This document shows, in pieces, positions 5,719-14,037 of a stretch of DNA of 15,461 nucleotides (its first letter is position 1; each line of letters opens with the position of its first letter). Made by a program: the position numbers and the translations under genes. This stretch comes from Treponema sp. (GTDB lineage: Bacteria; Spirochaetota; Spirochaetia; Treponematales; Rectinemataceae). The notes beneath the pieces are model-generated. The model made no database searches and had not been told where the DNA came from. It saw only the letters and a list, made by a program, of their open reading frames with translations. The DNA is taken from assembly GCA_012516755.1 (NCBI GenBank), contig JAAYWE010000274.1:1-15461 (forward strand), read 5' to 3'.

Positions 5719-6735
5719 ATGATGCATATCGGAATGGCGGGTATTGGACTCTATTTACCACAACATTTTGCAACTGCCGCAGATCTCGCAAAGGCTACCT
5801 CGGTACCTGAAGATGTAATTGCCTTGAAATTCGGAATTAAAAAGAAACCTATTGCCAATCCAGCGGAAACAACAAGCTATATGGGCTTAAAAGCTGCGGA
5901 AGCAGCGCTCGAAGACGCTAAGGTAAAACCCGAGGATATCGATTTGGTGATTTGGTGCGGTGCTCAGCATAAAGACTACCCTTGTTGGTTAGCTGGGCTC
6001 TATGTGGCATATCAGCTTGGTGCGTTTCGGGCATGGAGTTTTGATATGGAGGCGATGTGTGGCTCCATGATGGCGGCTCTCGATGTCGCTAAGTCGCTCA
6101 TGCTGGGGCGGGATGATCTGAATACGGTGCTTCTCGTTTCTGGATATAGAAATAACGACCTCATCGATCTTTCATATCCTCCAACCCGATTCATGATGGA
6201 TATTGGTTCGGCTGGATCAGCTTGTGTTCTCAAAAAGAACTTTGGGCACAACGCTATATTAGGGTCCGCATTTAGAGGAGATGGCTCGCTTTCAGAGATG
6301 TGTATCGTGCCAGTACTCGGTTCAAAAGCATGGCCGCCGAATCCAGAAGATGTCCATAATGCATCTTTTAAAGTACCCGACGAGAAGGCCTTCAAGCAGA
6401 AACTAAACGATGTCACAATGCCCAATTTTTATGCTGTTATTCACGAAGCAATGAGGAAAAGTGGCTTCAAAGAGGATGAGATCGATTATCTTGCCATTCT
6501 GCATTTCAAGCGAAGTGCGCACCTGGCAGCGCTTCAGGAGCTAGGTCTTAAAGAAGATCAGTCGACCTATCTTGATGAGTACGGGCATCTGGGACAAAAC
6601 GACCAGCTTCTGTCAATAAAGCTGGGGTTGGAGTCGGGAAAGATTAGAAACGGAAGCCGTATCGCTATGGTAGGGGCGGGACTCGGTTTTGTGTGGGCGA
6701 GCACGGTTATGCAATGGGGTCCCTATAAAGAGTGA
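5719..6735 (+). CDS. KAS III-like (3-oxoacyl-ACP synthase III family) thiolase-fold enzyme, second paralogue
   Basis: A 338-residue thiolase-fold protein, distant from the KAS III-like protein encoded leftward. C114 in SFDMEAMCGSMMAAL is the likely nucleophile. H262 in AILHFKRSAH aligns with the FabH catalytic His. The Asn motif is replaced by EYGHLGQND (H290 at the usual Asn position, N294 nearby), a pattern I associate with KAS III relatives outside fatty-acid elongation. The C-terminal AMVGAGLGFVWASTV closes the fold. It is the first gene after the regulated promoter. AGGAG (5711-5715) is 3 bases from ATG 5719 but 6 from ATG 5722, so translation may begin at the second ATG. Likely role (inference): acyl transfer or C-C bond formation or cleavage on a CoA substrate of the cluster. 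Confidence 0.83.
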   Translation: MMHIGMAGIGLYLPQHFATAADLAKATSVPEDVIALKFGIKKKPIANPAETTSYMGLKAAEAALEDAKVKPEDIDLVIWCGAQHKDYPCWLAGLYVAYQLGAFRAWSFDMEAMCGSMMAALDVAKSLMLGRDDLNTVLLVSGYRNNDLIDLSYPPTRFMMDIGSAGSACVLKKNFGHNAILGSAFRGDGSLSEMCIVPVLGSKAWPPNPEDVHNASFKVPDEKAFKQKLNDVTMPNFYAVIHEAMRKSGFKEDEIDYLAILHFKRSAHLAALQELGLKEDQSTYLDEYGHLGQNDQLLSIKLGLESGKIRNGSRIAMVGAGLGFVWASTVMQWGPYKE

Positions 6736-6769
6736 TCTATTACAATCTGGCCAATGGATCCGGTTACTT

Positions 6770-6792
6770 CCGGGCGGGTTTATCCGCGCCGG
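6770..6792 (+). terminator. GC-rich stem-loop before the binding-protein gene (attenuator or weak terminator)
   Basis: CCGGGCGG pairs with CCGC-G-CCGG: eight base pairs with one bulged G (6788) around the loop GTTTAT. It is followed by TTAAAATT rather than a true T-run, so termination would be partial at best. It sits in the 100-base gap between the KAS III-like gene and the binding-protein gene, where it could uncouple their expression. Confidence 0.4.
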
Positions 6793-6835
6793 TTAAAATT
6801 GCCGCAGTATTGAAATGCGGTATAAGGAGGCATTC

Positions 6836-8041
6836 ATGAAACGAATGTGTTTAGTATTGGCAGTGTTTGCTGTTTTTGCGGGCAGTGCCTTTGCGCAAGG
6901 CACCATAAAAATCGGTGGCATTTGGACGCTGGCTGATATCACGGGCAAACAAGGAAGCGCAGCCGCGCAAATGGCAATAGAAGAGATAAATGCTTCAGGC
7001 GGCGTTTTGGGCAAAAAGCTCGAACTTATTGTGGTAGATGATGAAGGTAAAGCCGATAAGGCTGCCGCAGCGGTAGAAAAGCTTGCCACTGTCGATAAGG
7101 TCGAAGTCTTTGTCGGTGGCATGGCATCTGGCGCAGAGATGGGCAAGGTGCCCACCTATAAGAAATATGGAAAGATTGTCATGGCTACTGGTGCCGCAGG
7201 CAATGCTGTTGAAAAAGCGCTTGGTCCCAGCCCGGGGTCGGATTTTTATTTCCATCTTCATCCATGGGACTACAACCAGGGAGCTTCCTATGTCGAAGGA
7301 TGGACTGCCATTCAGCAGAAATATTCGAAGATCAAAATAAAGAAGATATTTCTAGCTTATGAAGAGGGAGCTTTCGGAAAATCCTCATGGGATGCGACAA
7401 AGGAGCTATTTGGAAAGAGCGATTATATCGTGGATGGTGCTTCTTTTAAGAGTGCACTTCTGGGTGGCGGCGATTATACCGCTGTGCTCGAGGCAGCAAA
7501 AGCCTTTAAGCCAGATTTCTATCTCTGGGCAGGTTACGATGCAGATGCACTTCCAATGCTCGAGCAAGCAAAAGCCATGAATTTTGCGCCACCAATCTAC
7601 CTTGGAGCTCCTCCCGGTTGGCCTATCGATTTCGGAAAATCCAAGCTTGCGAATAATGTTTGGCTCTATGGCATGTGGGCTCCATCGATGAACAAGACCA
7701 ACCCAGTCAGTGAGAAGTTCTACAAAAATTACATTGCTAAATATAAAGAAGAACCTGCAACCTATTTTGCGCCCCTTGCTTACGATGCAATCTTTATCCT
7801 TGCTAATGGTATCAAGGCTGCTGGTACTACAGATCCTTCTTCTCTAATGAAGGCGCTTGAACAGACTAAATATGCATCTACACTGGGAGAAACAATAACG
7901 TTTAAGCCATCTGAGATCATCAAGCATCAAGGCATTACGCGGCAGAAAATACTTCAGTGGCAGAATGGCGAACAAGAAGTAATCTGGCCATTTGAGGCAC
8001 AGACGACAGAGCCTGTCTACCCATTCCCCGCGTGGAAATAG
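6836..8041 (+). CDS. Periplasmic substrate-binding protein of a branched-chain amino acid (LivJ/LivK)-type ABC transporter
   Basis: The start is placed at ATG 6836, which follows AGGAGG (6825-6830) at 5 bases; an in-frame ATG at 6815 lies before that site and is less likely. The 401-residue product begins with a Sec signal peptide (MKR, then a hydrophobic run LVLAVFAVFAG), probably cut after SAFA at residue 20. The Cys at position 5 is not in a lipobox. The mature part opens with IKIGGIWTLADITGKQG and AAQMAIEEINASGGVLGKK, the standard start of the type I periplasmic binding fold, followed by VVDDEGKADKA. Such proteins deliver amino acids, amides, urea or aromatic and other organic acids to a LivHMGF transporter. 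It is followed by permeases and ATPases and sits in a regulated acyl-CoA cluster, so its ligand may well not be an amino acid. Confidence 0.9.
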   Translation: MKRMCLVLAVFAVFAGSAFAQGTIKIGGIWTLADITGKQGSAAAQMAIEEINASGGVLGKKLELIVVDDEGKADKAAAAVEKLATVDKVEVFVGGMASGAEMGKVPTYKKYGKIVMATGAAGNAVEKALGPSPGSDFYFHLHPWDYNQGASYVEGWTAIQQKYSKIKIKKIFLAYEEGAFGKSSWDATKELFGKSDYIVDGASFKSALLGGGDYTAVLEAAKAFKPDFYLWAGYDADALPMLEQAKAMNFAPPIYLGAPPGWPIDFGKSKLANNVWLYGMWAPSMNKTNPVSEKFYKNYIAKYKEEPATYFAPLAYDAIFILANGIKAAGTTDPSSLMKALEQTKYASTLGETITFKPSEIIKHQGITRQKILQWQNGEQEVIWPFEAQTTEPVYPFPAWK

Positions 8042-8077
8042 CCATTTAAATCAGGCTTGAAATCGTAGTCTAAAGCC

Positions 8078-8117
8078 CCGCCGCCATAAGGGACCTATTG
8101 TACCCCCTACGCGGCGG
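8078..8117 (+). terminator. Stem-loop after the binding-protein gene (partial terminator or mRNA-stabilising hairpin)
   Basis: CCGCCGC (8078-8084) pairs perfectly with GCGGCGG (8111-8117), and inner AAGGG/CCCCT segments can pair further. Only TAACTTTTG follows, so it is not a strong intrinsic terminator. A hairpin between a binding-protein gene and its permease genes commonly allows excess production of the binding protein over the membrane parts. Confidence 0.5.
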
Positions 8118-8143
8118 TAACTTTTGAAAAACAGGCGGAAAAG

Positions 8144-9070
8144 ATGAAAGCAAAACAACGAAGTAATTCGATCCGCGCCGCAATTATTGCTGCAGTGGCG
8201 ATTGCTCTAATATTGTGGAAACCAACCGTGCTCATCTATGGACTGCAATCCGCAGGGCTCTATGCGGCTATTGCGATTCCCATGGGTCTCGTGCTCGGCA
8301 TTGTTCATATTGTAAACCTTGCTCATGGCGAATTTATGATGCTCGCAGCCTATGCTGCGTACAATGCATGCAAGGCTTTTGGCATGGATCCTCTTATGGC
8401 GATAATTCCTACTGCAGCTGTAACTTCGCTGTTTGGTTGGGTCATTTTTCAGCTTACAATTCGCAAGGCGCTAAAAGCCCCCGAGCTCAATCAGCTCATT
8501 TTAACATTTGGGCTTGCCATCGCATTCACTCAGATCATCAATCTTATCTTTACTTCGCAGACCTATAAAATTCCACTCGATTATGTATCTGCCTCGATGA
8601 CCATTGGTAATCTTACTTTTGGGATATGGTCCTTTGTCTTCGTGCCAGTTGCGATAGCCTTCGCGTACGGCCTGCAATATTTCCTGACAAAGACAAATAC
8701 TGGTAAAGCTGCTCTTGCCGTTGGCCAGAATACAAAAGGAGCAGCGATAGTTGGTATTGATGTCTACCGGACATATGGATTGGTATTCGCAATTGCCACT
8801 GCCCTCGTGGGGGCGATGGGAGCATTATTCCTTACTAAATCAGCAATTTTCCCTGCAGTTGGCTCTCCTTTTACTATGAAGAGCTTTTGCCTTATTGCCA
8901 TGGCTGGAATCGGGAATATACCTGGAATTCTAGGCGCAAGTGTTCTTCTAGGGGTTGCAGAGAGCTTTCTCCGGGCTTTTCGCGGTACGCGTGACTGGGC
9001 TGAAATTGTCTTCTTTGTTTTGATCATTGTGGTCATCATGAGTCGTTCATTGAAAGGAAGGAAATCATGA
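8144..9070 (+). CDS. livH: LIV-type ABC transporter permease (LivH-like)
   Basis: A 308-residue inner-membrane permease with about eight hydrophobic segments from residue ~10 to the end. The family signature NLAHGEFMMLAAY follows the second segment, where LivH proteins have N-x-AHG-x-x-x-x. Further typical blocks are PELNQLILTFGLAIAF and, late, MAGIGNIPGILGASVLLGVAES. It forms the membrane channel with the LivM-like partner encoded next, whose ATG overlaps this gene's TGA (ATGA at 9067-9070), so the two are translationally coupled. The ribosome site before ATG 8144 is modest (AGGCGG). It lies 102 bases after the binding-protein gene with a stem-loop between them. Substrate specificity cannot be told from the permease. 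Confidence 0.9.
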   Translation: MKAKQRSNSIRAAIIAAVAIALILWKPTVLIYGLQSAGLYAAIAIPMGLVLGIVHIVNLAHGEFMMLAAYAAYNACKAFGMDPLMAIIPTAAVTSLFGWVIFQLTIRKALKAPELNQLILTFGLAIAFTQIINLIFTSQTYKIPLDYVSASMTIGNLTFGIWSFVFVPVAIAFAYGLQYFLTKTNTGKAALAVGQNTKGAAIVGIDVYRTYGLVFAIATALVGAMGALFLTKSAIFPAVGSPFTMKSFCLIAMAGIGNIPGILGASVLLGVAESFLRAFRGTRDWAEIVFFVLIIVVIMSRSLKGRKS

Positions 9071-10002
9071 AGCGCAACGCATCAAAGATGGTCGCATTGG
9101 TTTTTGGGATAATGGCAATAATGCTTCCTTTTTTCGCTGGGGATTATCCGCTTCAAGTTGGCCGTAACATAATGATGTATATGGCACTCGCAATTAGCTG
9201 GGATATGTTGCTTCGCTCCGGGCAGGTGTCTTTTGGCATTGCAGGATTCTTTGGGCTAGGTGCGTACGCATCGATCTTGAGTGTCGTACATGCTGGTATT
9301 CCATCATGGCTTTCGATTCTATTCGCGGCAGTTTTCTCCGGGCTTATAGCATTTGCTATCGGTTTGCTTATTTTGCGCCTCAGAGCGATGTATTTTTCGA
9401 TTGTGACGCTTGCGCTGGGTGAAATCTTCCGGATCATACTTCAAAATATGCATGATTTTACCGGGGGGCCAGAAGGCATAGTCATGCAGGGAGTCATCTT
9501 TGGGGGAAATGCCAATAGACTGTATTGGCTCACGCTTACCGGTCTGTGTATCTCTCTTGCTGGATCATATTGGTTCGAAAACAGCAAGATCCATTTTGCT
9601 ATCACCGCAATACGCAACAACGAGATTTCTGCACAGTCTTCCGGAGTAGATATCTTCAAATGGCTGCTCCTGGCTTTCGTGGTCACCTCCGCAATCCAGG
9701 GCCTGCTTGGTGGCATCTTTGTACAATCTTATGGATTTGCAACACCAGATACAGTGTTTTCTGCTGATTTCATGCTTTTGCCTATTGCTATGGCATTGCT
9801 AGGCGGTATCTACAGTACTACTGGTCCAGTCCTTGGTGCCCTTTTGCTTGGTATTGTATCTGAATGGCTCAAATTGAAAATTCCATATGGCCATCTTGTT
9901 GTCTATGGCATCATGATCATAATTGTAATTCTCTTTATGCCTCGGGGGCTCAAACAGCTTGTTCGACAGAGTCCCAAAAATGCAGAGAGAGGGAAGGCAT
10001 GA
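9067..10002 (+). CDS. livM: LIV-type ABC transporter permease (LivM-like)
   Basis: A 311-residue inner-membrane permease. After a first membrane helix it carries MALAISWDMLLRSGQVSFG and IAGFFGLGAYAS, the LivM counterpart of LN-x-x-x-GY-x-GQ-x-SLGHAAFFGIGAY. The loop FRIILQNMHDFTGGPEGI corresponds to the conserved TGG-x-x-GI cytoplasmic coupling region. The later block FAVTAIRNNE-like (FAITAIRNNEISAQSSGVD) and LLGGIYSTTGPVLGALLLG are also typical. It overlaps livH upstream and livG downstream by four bases each (ATGA), a tight coupled set. It pairs with the LivH-like protein to form the pore. Confidence 0.9.
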   Translation: MKRNASKMVALVFGIMAIMLPFFAGDYPLQVGRNIMMYMALAISWDMLLRSGQVSFGIAGFFGLGAYASILSVVHAGIPSWLSILFAAVFSGLIAFAIGLLILRLRAMYFSIVTLALGEIFRIILQNMHDFTGGPEGIVMQGVIFGGNANRLYWLTLTGLCISLAGSYWFENSKIHFAITAIRNNEISAQSSGVDIFKWLLLAFVVTSAIQGLLGGIFVQSYGFATPDTVFSADFMLLPIAMALLGGIYSTTGPVLGALLLGIVSEWLKLKIPYGHLVVYGIMIIIVILFMPRGLKQLVRQSPKNAERGKA

Positions 10003-10739
10003 TAAGACTCACAACGAAAAACATCACCAAGCGTTTTCTAGGCCTCGTTGCTGTGAACAACGTGTCGTTTAGCATGGAAGAAGGCGAGATTTTAGGAATT
10101 ATTGGCCCAAATGGCGCTGGAAAGACGACATTTATCAACCTCATATCCGGAATCATTATGCCAAGCGAAGGAGTTATCGAATTCAAAGGGAAAGACATCA
10201 CCTACATGCCAGCCCATGAAAGGGCAAGGCTCGGTATTGCAAGAACTTACCAGCTTATCCATCCTCTTGAAAACCTTACGATGATAGAGAATATCATGGT
10301 AGGATCGATATTTGCGAAAGGGCATAGCCTTAAAGAAGCTCGCATAATAGCTCTAGGACTCTGCGATGAACTAAGTTTGCGCGATGTAGATAGGGATACA
10401 AGTCGCCTGACGATCCTCGAAATAAAGAAAATGGAAATCGCCCGTGCGCTTGCAAACGAACCAGAGGTGCTCTTTTTGGATGAGGTGATGGCTGGTCTGA
10501 ATACAGAAGAGACAAAAGACATCATTGCCGTGGTGCATAAACTTGCGCGCGAGCGAAATGTTGCTATTGGCGTTATCGAGCATGTGATGGGTGTAATCCG
10601 TGAGCTCACCCATCGCGTCATGGTTATGGAAGCTGGAGAAATCATCGCTGAAGGCAAATACGAGGATATATCCAAAAATCCGCGTGTCATAGAAGCCTAC
10701 CTAGGAGGAGCCACCGATGCTGAAACTACAAAATCTTGA
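9999..10739 (+). CDS. livG: LIV-type ABC transporter ATPase (LivG-like) with degenerate signature motif
   Basis: The start at ATG 9999, overlapping the livM stop, gives the 246-residue protein that aligns with LivG; the longer in-frame reading begins inside livM. Walker A is GPNGAGKTT (36-44), Q-loop Q85 in ARTYQ, Walker B VLFLDE (157-162) and switch H195 in VIEHVMG. The ABC signature, LSGGQ or LPYGQ in relatives, is here LTILE (137-141) before IKKMEIARAL, and Walker B continues as DEVMAG rather than DEPAAG. A LivG subset with DEVMAG and a similarly altered signature exists to my knowledge, so this is probably a natural asymmetric ATPase pair with LivF, not decay. It provides one of two ATPase subunits on the cytoplasmic face. 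Confidence 0.9.
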   Translation: MIRLTTKNITKRFLGLVAVNNVSFSMEEGEILGIIGPNGAGKTTFINLISGIIMPSEGVIEFKGKDITYMPAHERARLGIARTYQLIHPLENLTMIENIMVGSIFAKGHSLKEARIIALGLCDELSLRDVDRDTSRLTILEIKKMEIARALANEPEVLFLDEVMAGLNTEETKDIIAVVHKLARERNVAIGVIEHVMGVIRELTHRVMVMEAGEIIAEGKYEDISKNPRVIEAYLGGATDAETTKS

Positions 10740-11418
10740 ATGTGGTTATGGCCGAATAAAAGTTCTGCAAGGGATCGATTTTGCAGTCGGTTCGGAATCG
10801 GTGGGCCTTTTTGGTCCTAACGGCGCAGGCAAGACGACCTTGATAAGCGCTATTATGGGTATGCTGAAGCCCTGGAAGGGGAGCATAACATTAGAAGGCA
10901 AAGAAATCGCTGGCCAGGAGACCCATAATATCGCAAGAATGGGCGTAGCTCTCGTGCCTCAGGAGAGAGAACTTTTTCCTGGCATGTCCGTCGAGGACAA
11001 CCTTATACTCGGCGCAGTCTATATTGCTCATGCAAAGAACGACATTCCATCACAACTGGAAAAAGTCTACCAGCTATTTCCTATTCTGAAAGAGCGCCAT
11101 GCGCAGATAGCGGGTACTCTTTCAGGCGGTCAACAACGCATGCTTGCTATAGGGAGAGCGCTCATGTCGAAACCCAGACTCCTAATTTTGGATGAACCGT
11201 CGCTGGGTTTACAGCCTTCGATTGTCGCCGAAGTGTTTGAGGTTCTTAAGGCACTCAAAACTTCGGTTTCCATATTGATTACAGAGCAGAACGTGCGAGA
11301 AAGTTTGCGTGCTATAGATCGAGGTTATGTCTTAGAAAATGGGCGAATTGTGCTCGAGGATACCGCCAAGGGTCTTATGACAAACCCTCATGTTATCAAA
11401 TCATATTTGGGGATCTAG
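10717..11418 (+). CDS. livF: LIV-type ABC transporter ATPase (LivF-like)
   Basis: A 233-residue ATPase of typical LivF length. Walker A is GPNGAGKTT (33-41), Q-loop Q82 in ALVPQERELFPGMSVEDNL, signature LSGGQ (135-139), Walker B LLILDEP (155-161). Like other LivF proteins it has EQN (ITEQNVRESL) where the switch His usually sits. It overlaps the end of livG by 23 bases in another frame. Its AGGAGG site (10703-10708) lies inside livG and is correctly spaced to ATG 10717. With LivG it would power import; since LivG's signature motif is degenerate while this one is canonical, the two ATP sites are probably unequal. It is the last transporter gene and is followed after nine bases by a degraded hydrolase gene. 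Confidence 0.92.
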   Translation: MLKLQNLECGYGRIKVLQGIDFAVGSESVGLFGPNGAGKTTLISAIMGMLKPWKGSITLEGKEIAGQETHNIARMGVALVPQERELFPGMSVEDNLILGAVYIAHAKNDIPSQLEKVYQLFPILKERHAQIAGTLSGGQQRMLAIGRALMSKPRLLILDEPSLGLQPSIVAEVFEVLKALKTSVSILITEQNVRESLRAIDRGYVLENGRIVLEDTAKGLMTNPHVIKSYLGI

Positions 11419-11427
11419 GGGCATTTA

Positions 11428-11775
11428 ATGGCAAGGCAAAAGATGAATGGAATCAAGATAGCCTTCGGGTTTTTTGGTAAACAAGTCGAATTGTTATCTG
11501 GGGTTCCAATTATCTTTCTCGATGGTATTGCGATGTCGATCTCTCATTGGAGGTCTCTTATTGGGATACTTCCCCCATGTACTCCTTGCCTCTGCAACGA
11601 CTTTCAAGGCCAGATGCATAGCGAAAGAGCAAGAGGACTATCTTTGCTTACCCTCAACTCAGAAAACCTCGTATGGCGATATTTTTATGGCGAGATAAGC
11701 AGGGAGGTCGACACTCCCATCAGAATGATCTCTGGATTTATTAAAATATGTCAGTGTCTTCAGGGTATCAATTAA
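11428..11775 (+). pseudogene. Degraded alpha/beta-hydrolase gene (N-terminal remnant, possible C-terminal scrap)
   Basis: The 115-codon frame starts nine bases after livF. Residues ~26-60 look like the start of an alpha/beta hydrolase: GVPIIFLDGIAMSISHW, then CNDFQGQMHSER, corresponding to the P-x-x-FLHG-x-x-x-x-x-x-W oxyanion region and the D-x-RGQG-x-S strand. The HG dipeptide is mutated to D32-G33. The nucleophile elbow (G-x-S-x-G), acid and His never appear. Residues ~88-100 (GEISREVDTPIRMISG) resemble the strand before the catalytic acid, suggesting an in-frame internal deletion of ~100 residues. The next gene is an intact hydrolase of different sequence, so this looks like a dead former member of the operon. 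A short working protein of other function cannot be excluded. Confidence 0.55.
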
Positions 11776-11828
11776 AACATCAGCCACGCTCGGGTAAATG
11801 AGCCGACTGAATCCACTATGGAGGAAAT

Positions 11829-12602
11829 ATGGAAACTGATTTCGTCTCTGTAGGACTTCTTTCCATGTACTACATGGAAATGGGAACAGGAAAGCCCATT
11901 GTCTTTGTGCATGGGAATACAGCTTCATCATTGTGGTATGAACGCGTAATCAATATACCTGGCTACCATGGGTTAGCGCCAGATATGCCATGTTTTGGGC
12001 GTTCATCGCCCTTTGATGAGGAGATCACCATTGATCGCTATTCTGAGTCGATAGCAGGCTTTATGGATGTTAAGGGCATCAAGGATGCCGTTGTGGTGGG
12101 TCATTCATTAGGGGGCTGTGTGGTCCAGATGCTTGCGATCAACCATCCGGATCTAGTCAAGGCAATGGTGCTTATAGATTCGGGAGCGCCTACGGGCCTT
12201 GTCACCCCAAAAGACCACCATCCTTTTATCCAGCTCATGCGAACAAATAGAAAAGTGCTTGAACAAGCACTAAGAGCCGTTGTACCTACATTAAAAGAAG
12301 AAGCATTTTTCCAAAAGCTTGTAGATGAGGCGCAGCTCATGGCGCCACAAGCTTGGATCGGGAATGCAGAAGCACTGTCGCATTTCGACATCAGCTCAAG
12401 ATGCTCTGAATATCGAGGAAGCGTTCTTGTAATTCGAGGTGCGCTAGATGGGCTCATTACTGATGAAATGGCACAACAGACTGCCCGCGCCTATTCAAAA
12501 GCTAAGCTTGTGACACTGGATGGCATAGGGCATTCGGTGATAGTTGAAGACCCGGCACTATTTCAAGAGATTCTTCAAGAATTCCTTGCGGGAATAAAAT
12601 GA
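11829..12602 (+). CDS. Alpha/beta-hydrolase fold enzyme (C-C bond, ester or lactone hydrolase type)
   Basis: A 257-residue alpha/beta hydrolase of usual length. The oxyanion HGN motif is H28-G29-N30 in PIVFVHGNTASS. The nucleophile is S93 in GHSLGG, the acid probably D207 in RGALDGLI, and the base H235 in IGHSVIVEDP. The cap region (~118-180) is short and helical. It begins at ATG 11829 after GGAGG. No signal peptide is present, so it acts in the cytoplasm. Members of this broad family hydrolyse esters, lactones, amides, epoxides or C-C bonds of 1,3-dicarbonyl compounds. Its place between an importer and a thiolase suggests the opening or hydrolysis of the imported substrate, but the exact reaction is not visible. 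The wrecked hydrolase gene just upstream shows that this position has turned over in evolution. Confidence 0.88.
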   Translation: METDFVSVGLLSMYYMEMGTGKPIVFVHGNTASSLWYERVINIPGYHGLAPDMPCFGRSSPFDEEITIDRYSESIAGFMDVKGIKDAVVVGHSLGGCVVQMLAINHPDLVKAMVLIDSGAPTGLVTPKDHHPFIQLMRTNRKVLEQALRAVVPTLKEEAFFQKLVDEAQLMAPQAWIGNAEALSHFDISSRCSEYRGSVLVIRGALDGLITDEMAQQTARAYSKAKLVTLDGIGHSVIVEDPALFQEILQEFLAGIK

Positions 12603-12698
12603 CATAGTGCTGCATTATGCAATTATTTGCTGTCGTCAATATCTTTACCGGAAAAATGCAAGCGAATATCACAGAGCCGCAACGGAAGGAAAATCAGT

Positions 12699-13958
12699 AT
12701 GACTAATGTAAGTATAATTGGTGCATATAATTCGCAATTTGGTAATTTTGTCAAAAAGAACAAAGAGACGGGAGAAATCACGGATCTCAAATCGATCTAC
12801 GATCTCATATTAGAAGCTGGCAAAGGAGCACTCGCAGATGCGAATATCGATAGCCACGATATCGATGGTGTATGGCTTGGGTCTTGTGCTCCAGGCCTTT
12901 TTGCCAATCAGGAACACCTGGCTGCATATGCTACTGAGATCGATCCTGATGGATTGCGTTATAAACCAATGAATCGATGCGAAGACGCTTGTGCCTCAGG
13001 TTCCGTTGCTCTCTATAATGCACTTTATGCCCTTGAGGCGGGGAGAGCGAAGATCGCTCTTGTAATCGGCGTAGAGAAGATGAACCTTCTCGATACAAAG
13101 GGCGTGACTCATGCATTAGCCACTTGTTCGTATTGGCCTGAAGAGGGAGCTTTGGGTTATACTTTCCCCGGTCTGTTTGCTGAGTATGCAAGAGGCTATT
13201 CGGAACACTATGGCTTCAATTCCTCCCAGCTTGCACAGATATTCGCGACCGTATCAGCGCTTAATTACCGTAATGGAATCGACAATCCACTTGCACACTT
13301 TGGCAAGGGTGCCTTGGCTGATCGTCTAGGCCTTACTAGCGCAGACGCTATTCTAGCGCTTCCAGATGATAAAAACCCCATAATTGCCGAGCCCTTGAGG
13401 CTGCACGATTGTTCGCTTGTTACCGATGGAGCAGCAGCGGTGATATTGGTGCGCAATGATATATCGCTCGCGAAATCTTCAAAGGCAGTGAGAATAGCAG
13501 GCATAGGGCATGTAAACGAACGCCTACCCTTGTCCGGGCGCACGAACATGTACGAACTTATTGCGGGCAAAAAAGCTGTACAGATAGCATTTGCGGAAGC
13601 GGGTATCACCATTGATGATGTCGATATTACGGAAGTTCACGATTGCTTTACAATCAATCAGCTTTTGTGCACCGAAGCACTTGGCCTATCTGCAGATGGC
13701 CGTTCTGGATATGACTACCTAGAAGGTCGCTTTACTCGAGATGATGAAAACTGCGCTATCAATCTTTCTGGAGGCCTAAAAGCAAAAGGCCATCCAGTCG
13801 GTGCAACCGGTGTCTCAATGCATGCGCTTATTTATAAACAGCTCATTGGTCAGCCCATTGGCGCGACACTCACCAAGAAGCAGTCGTCAGTTGGTGTGAC
13901 TTTTAATATTGGAGGTTCTGCTGTAACGAATTGCGTTACTGTCTTGAGAAAAGACTAA
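12699..13958 (+). CDS. SCP2-type thiolase (acetyl-CoA acetyltransferase family)
   Basis: The start is placed at ATG 12699, with GGAAGGA (12684-12690) eight bases upstream; the frame is open further up but without start signals. The 419-residue product is a thiolase of the SCP2/archaeal-type branch. C98 in CEDACASGSVAL is the nucleophile, H314 lies in EVHDCFTINQLL (the HDCF motif of this branch) and H365 in KAKGHPVGATG; G-SAVTNCV closes the fold. Enzymes of the class split beta-ketoacyl-CoA with CoA or run the reverse reaction, and some act as acyltransferases. Many bacterial and archaeal relatives work with a small DUF35 OB-fold protein; none is encoded in this window. It lies 96 bases after the hydrolase gene and 79 before the SDR gene, in the same direction. 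It is the clearest candidate for the C-C bond step. Confidence 0.88.
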   Translation: MTNVSIIGAYNSQFGNFVKKNKETGEITDLKSIYDLILEAGKGALADANIDSHDIDGVWLGSCAPGLFANQEHLAAYATEIDPDGLRYKPMNRCEDACASGSVALYNALYALEAGRAKIALVIGVEKMNLLDTKGVTHALATCSYWPEEGALGYTFPGLFAEYARGYSEHYGFNSSQLAQIFATVSALNYRNGIDNPLAHFGKGALADRLGLTSADAILALPDDKNPIIAEPLRLHDCSLVTDGAAAVILVRNDISLAKSSKAVRIAGIGHVNERLPLSGRTNMYELIAGKKAVQIAFAEAGITIDDVDITEVHDCFTINQLLCTEALGLSADGRSGYDYLEGRFTRDDENCAINLSGGLKAKGHPVGATGVSMHALIYKQLIGQPIGATLTKKQSSVGVTFNIGGSAVTNCVTVLRKD

Positions 13959-14037
13959 TTTAGGCTTTATGAATTTTGCATAACGATATTATCTCATTTT
14001 CATCAAGAGTTACTGTTAGCAAGGGAGGGAAATTAGC

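Noticed and set aside
9864..9998. Upstream extension of livG into livM
   Set aside because: It would overlap livM by more than 100 bases in another frame; the ATGA overlap at 9999 gives the family's normal N-terminus.
12627..12698. Upstream extension of the thiolase
   Set aside because: The added residues match nothing in thiolases, whereas ATG 12699 has a good ribosome site and MTNVSIIGAY is a normal thiolase start.
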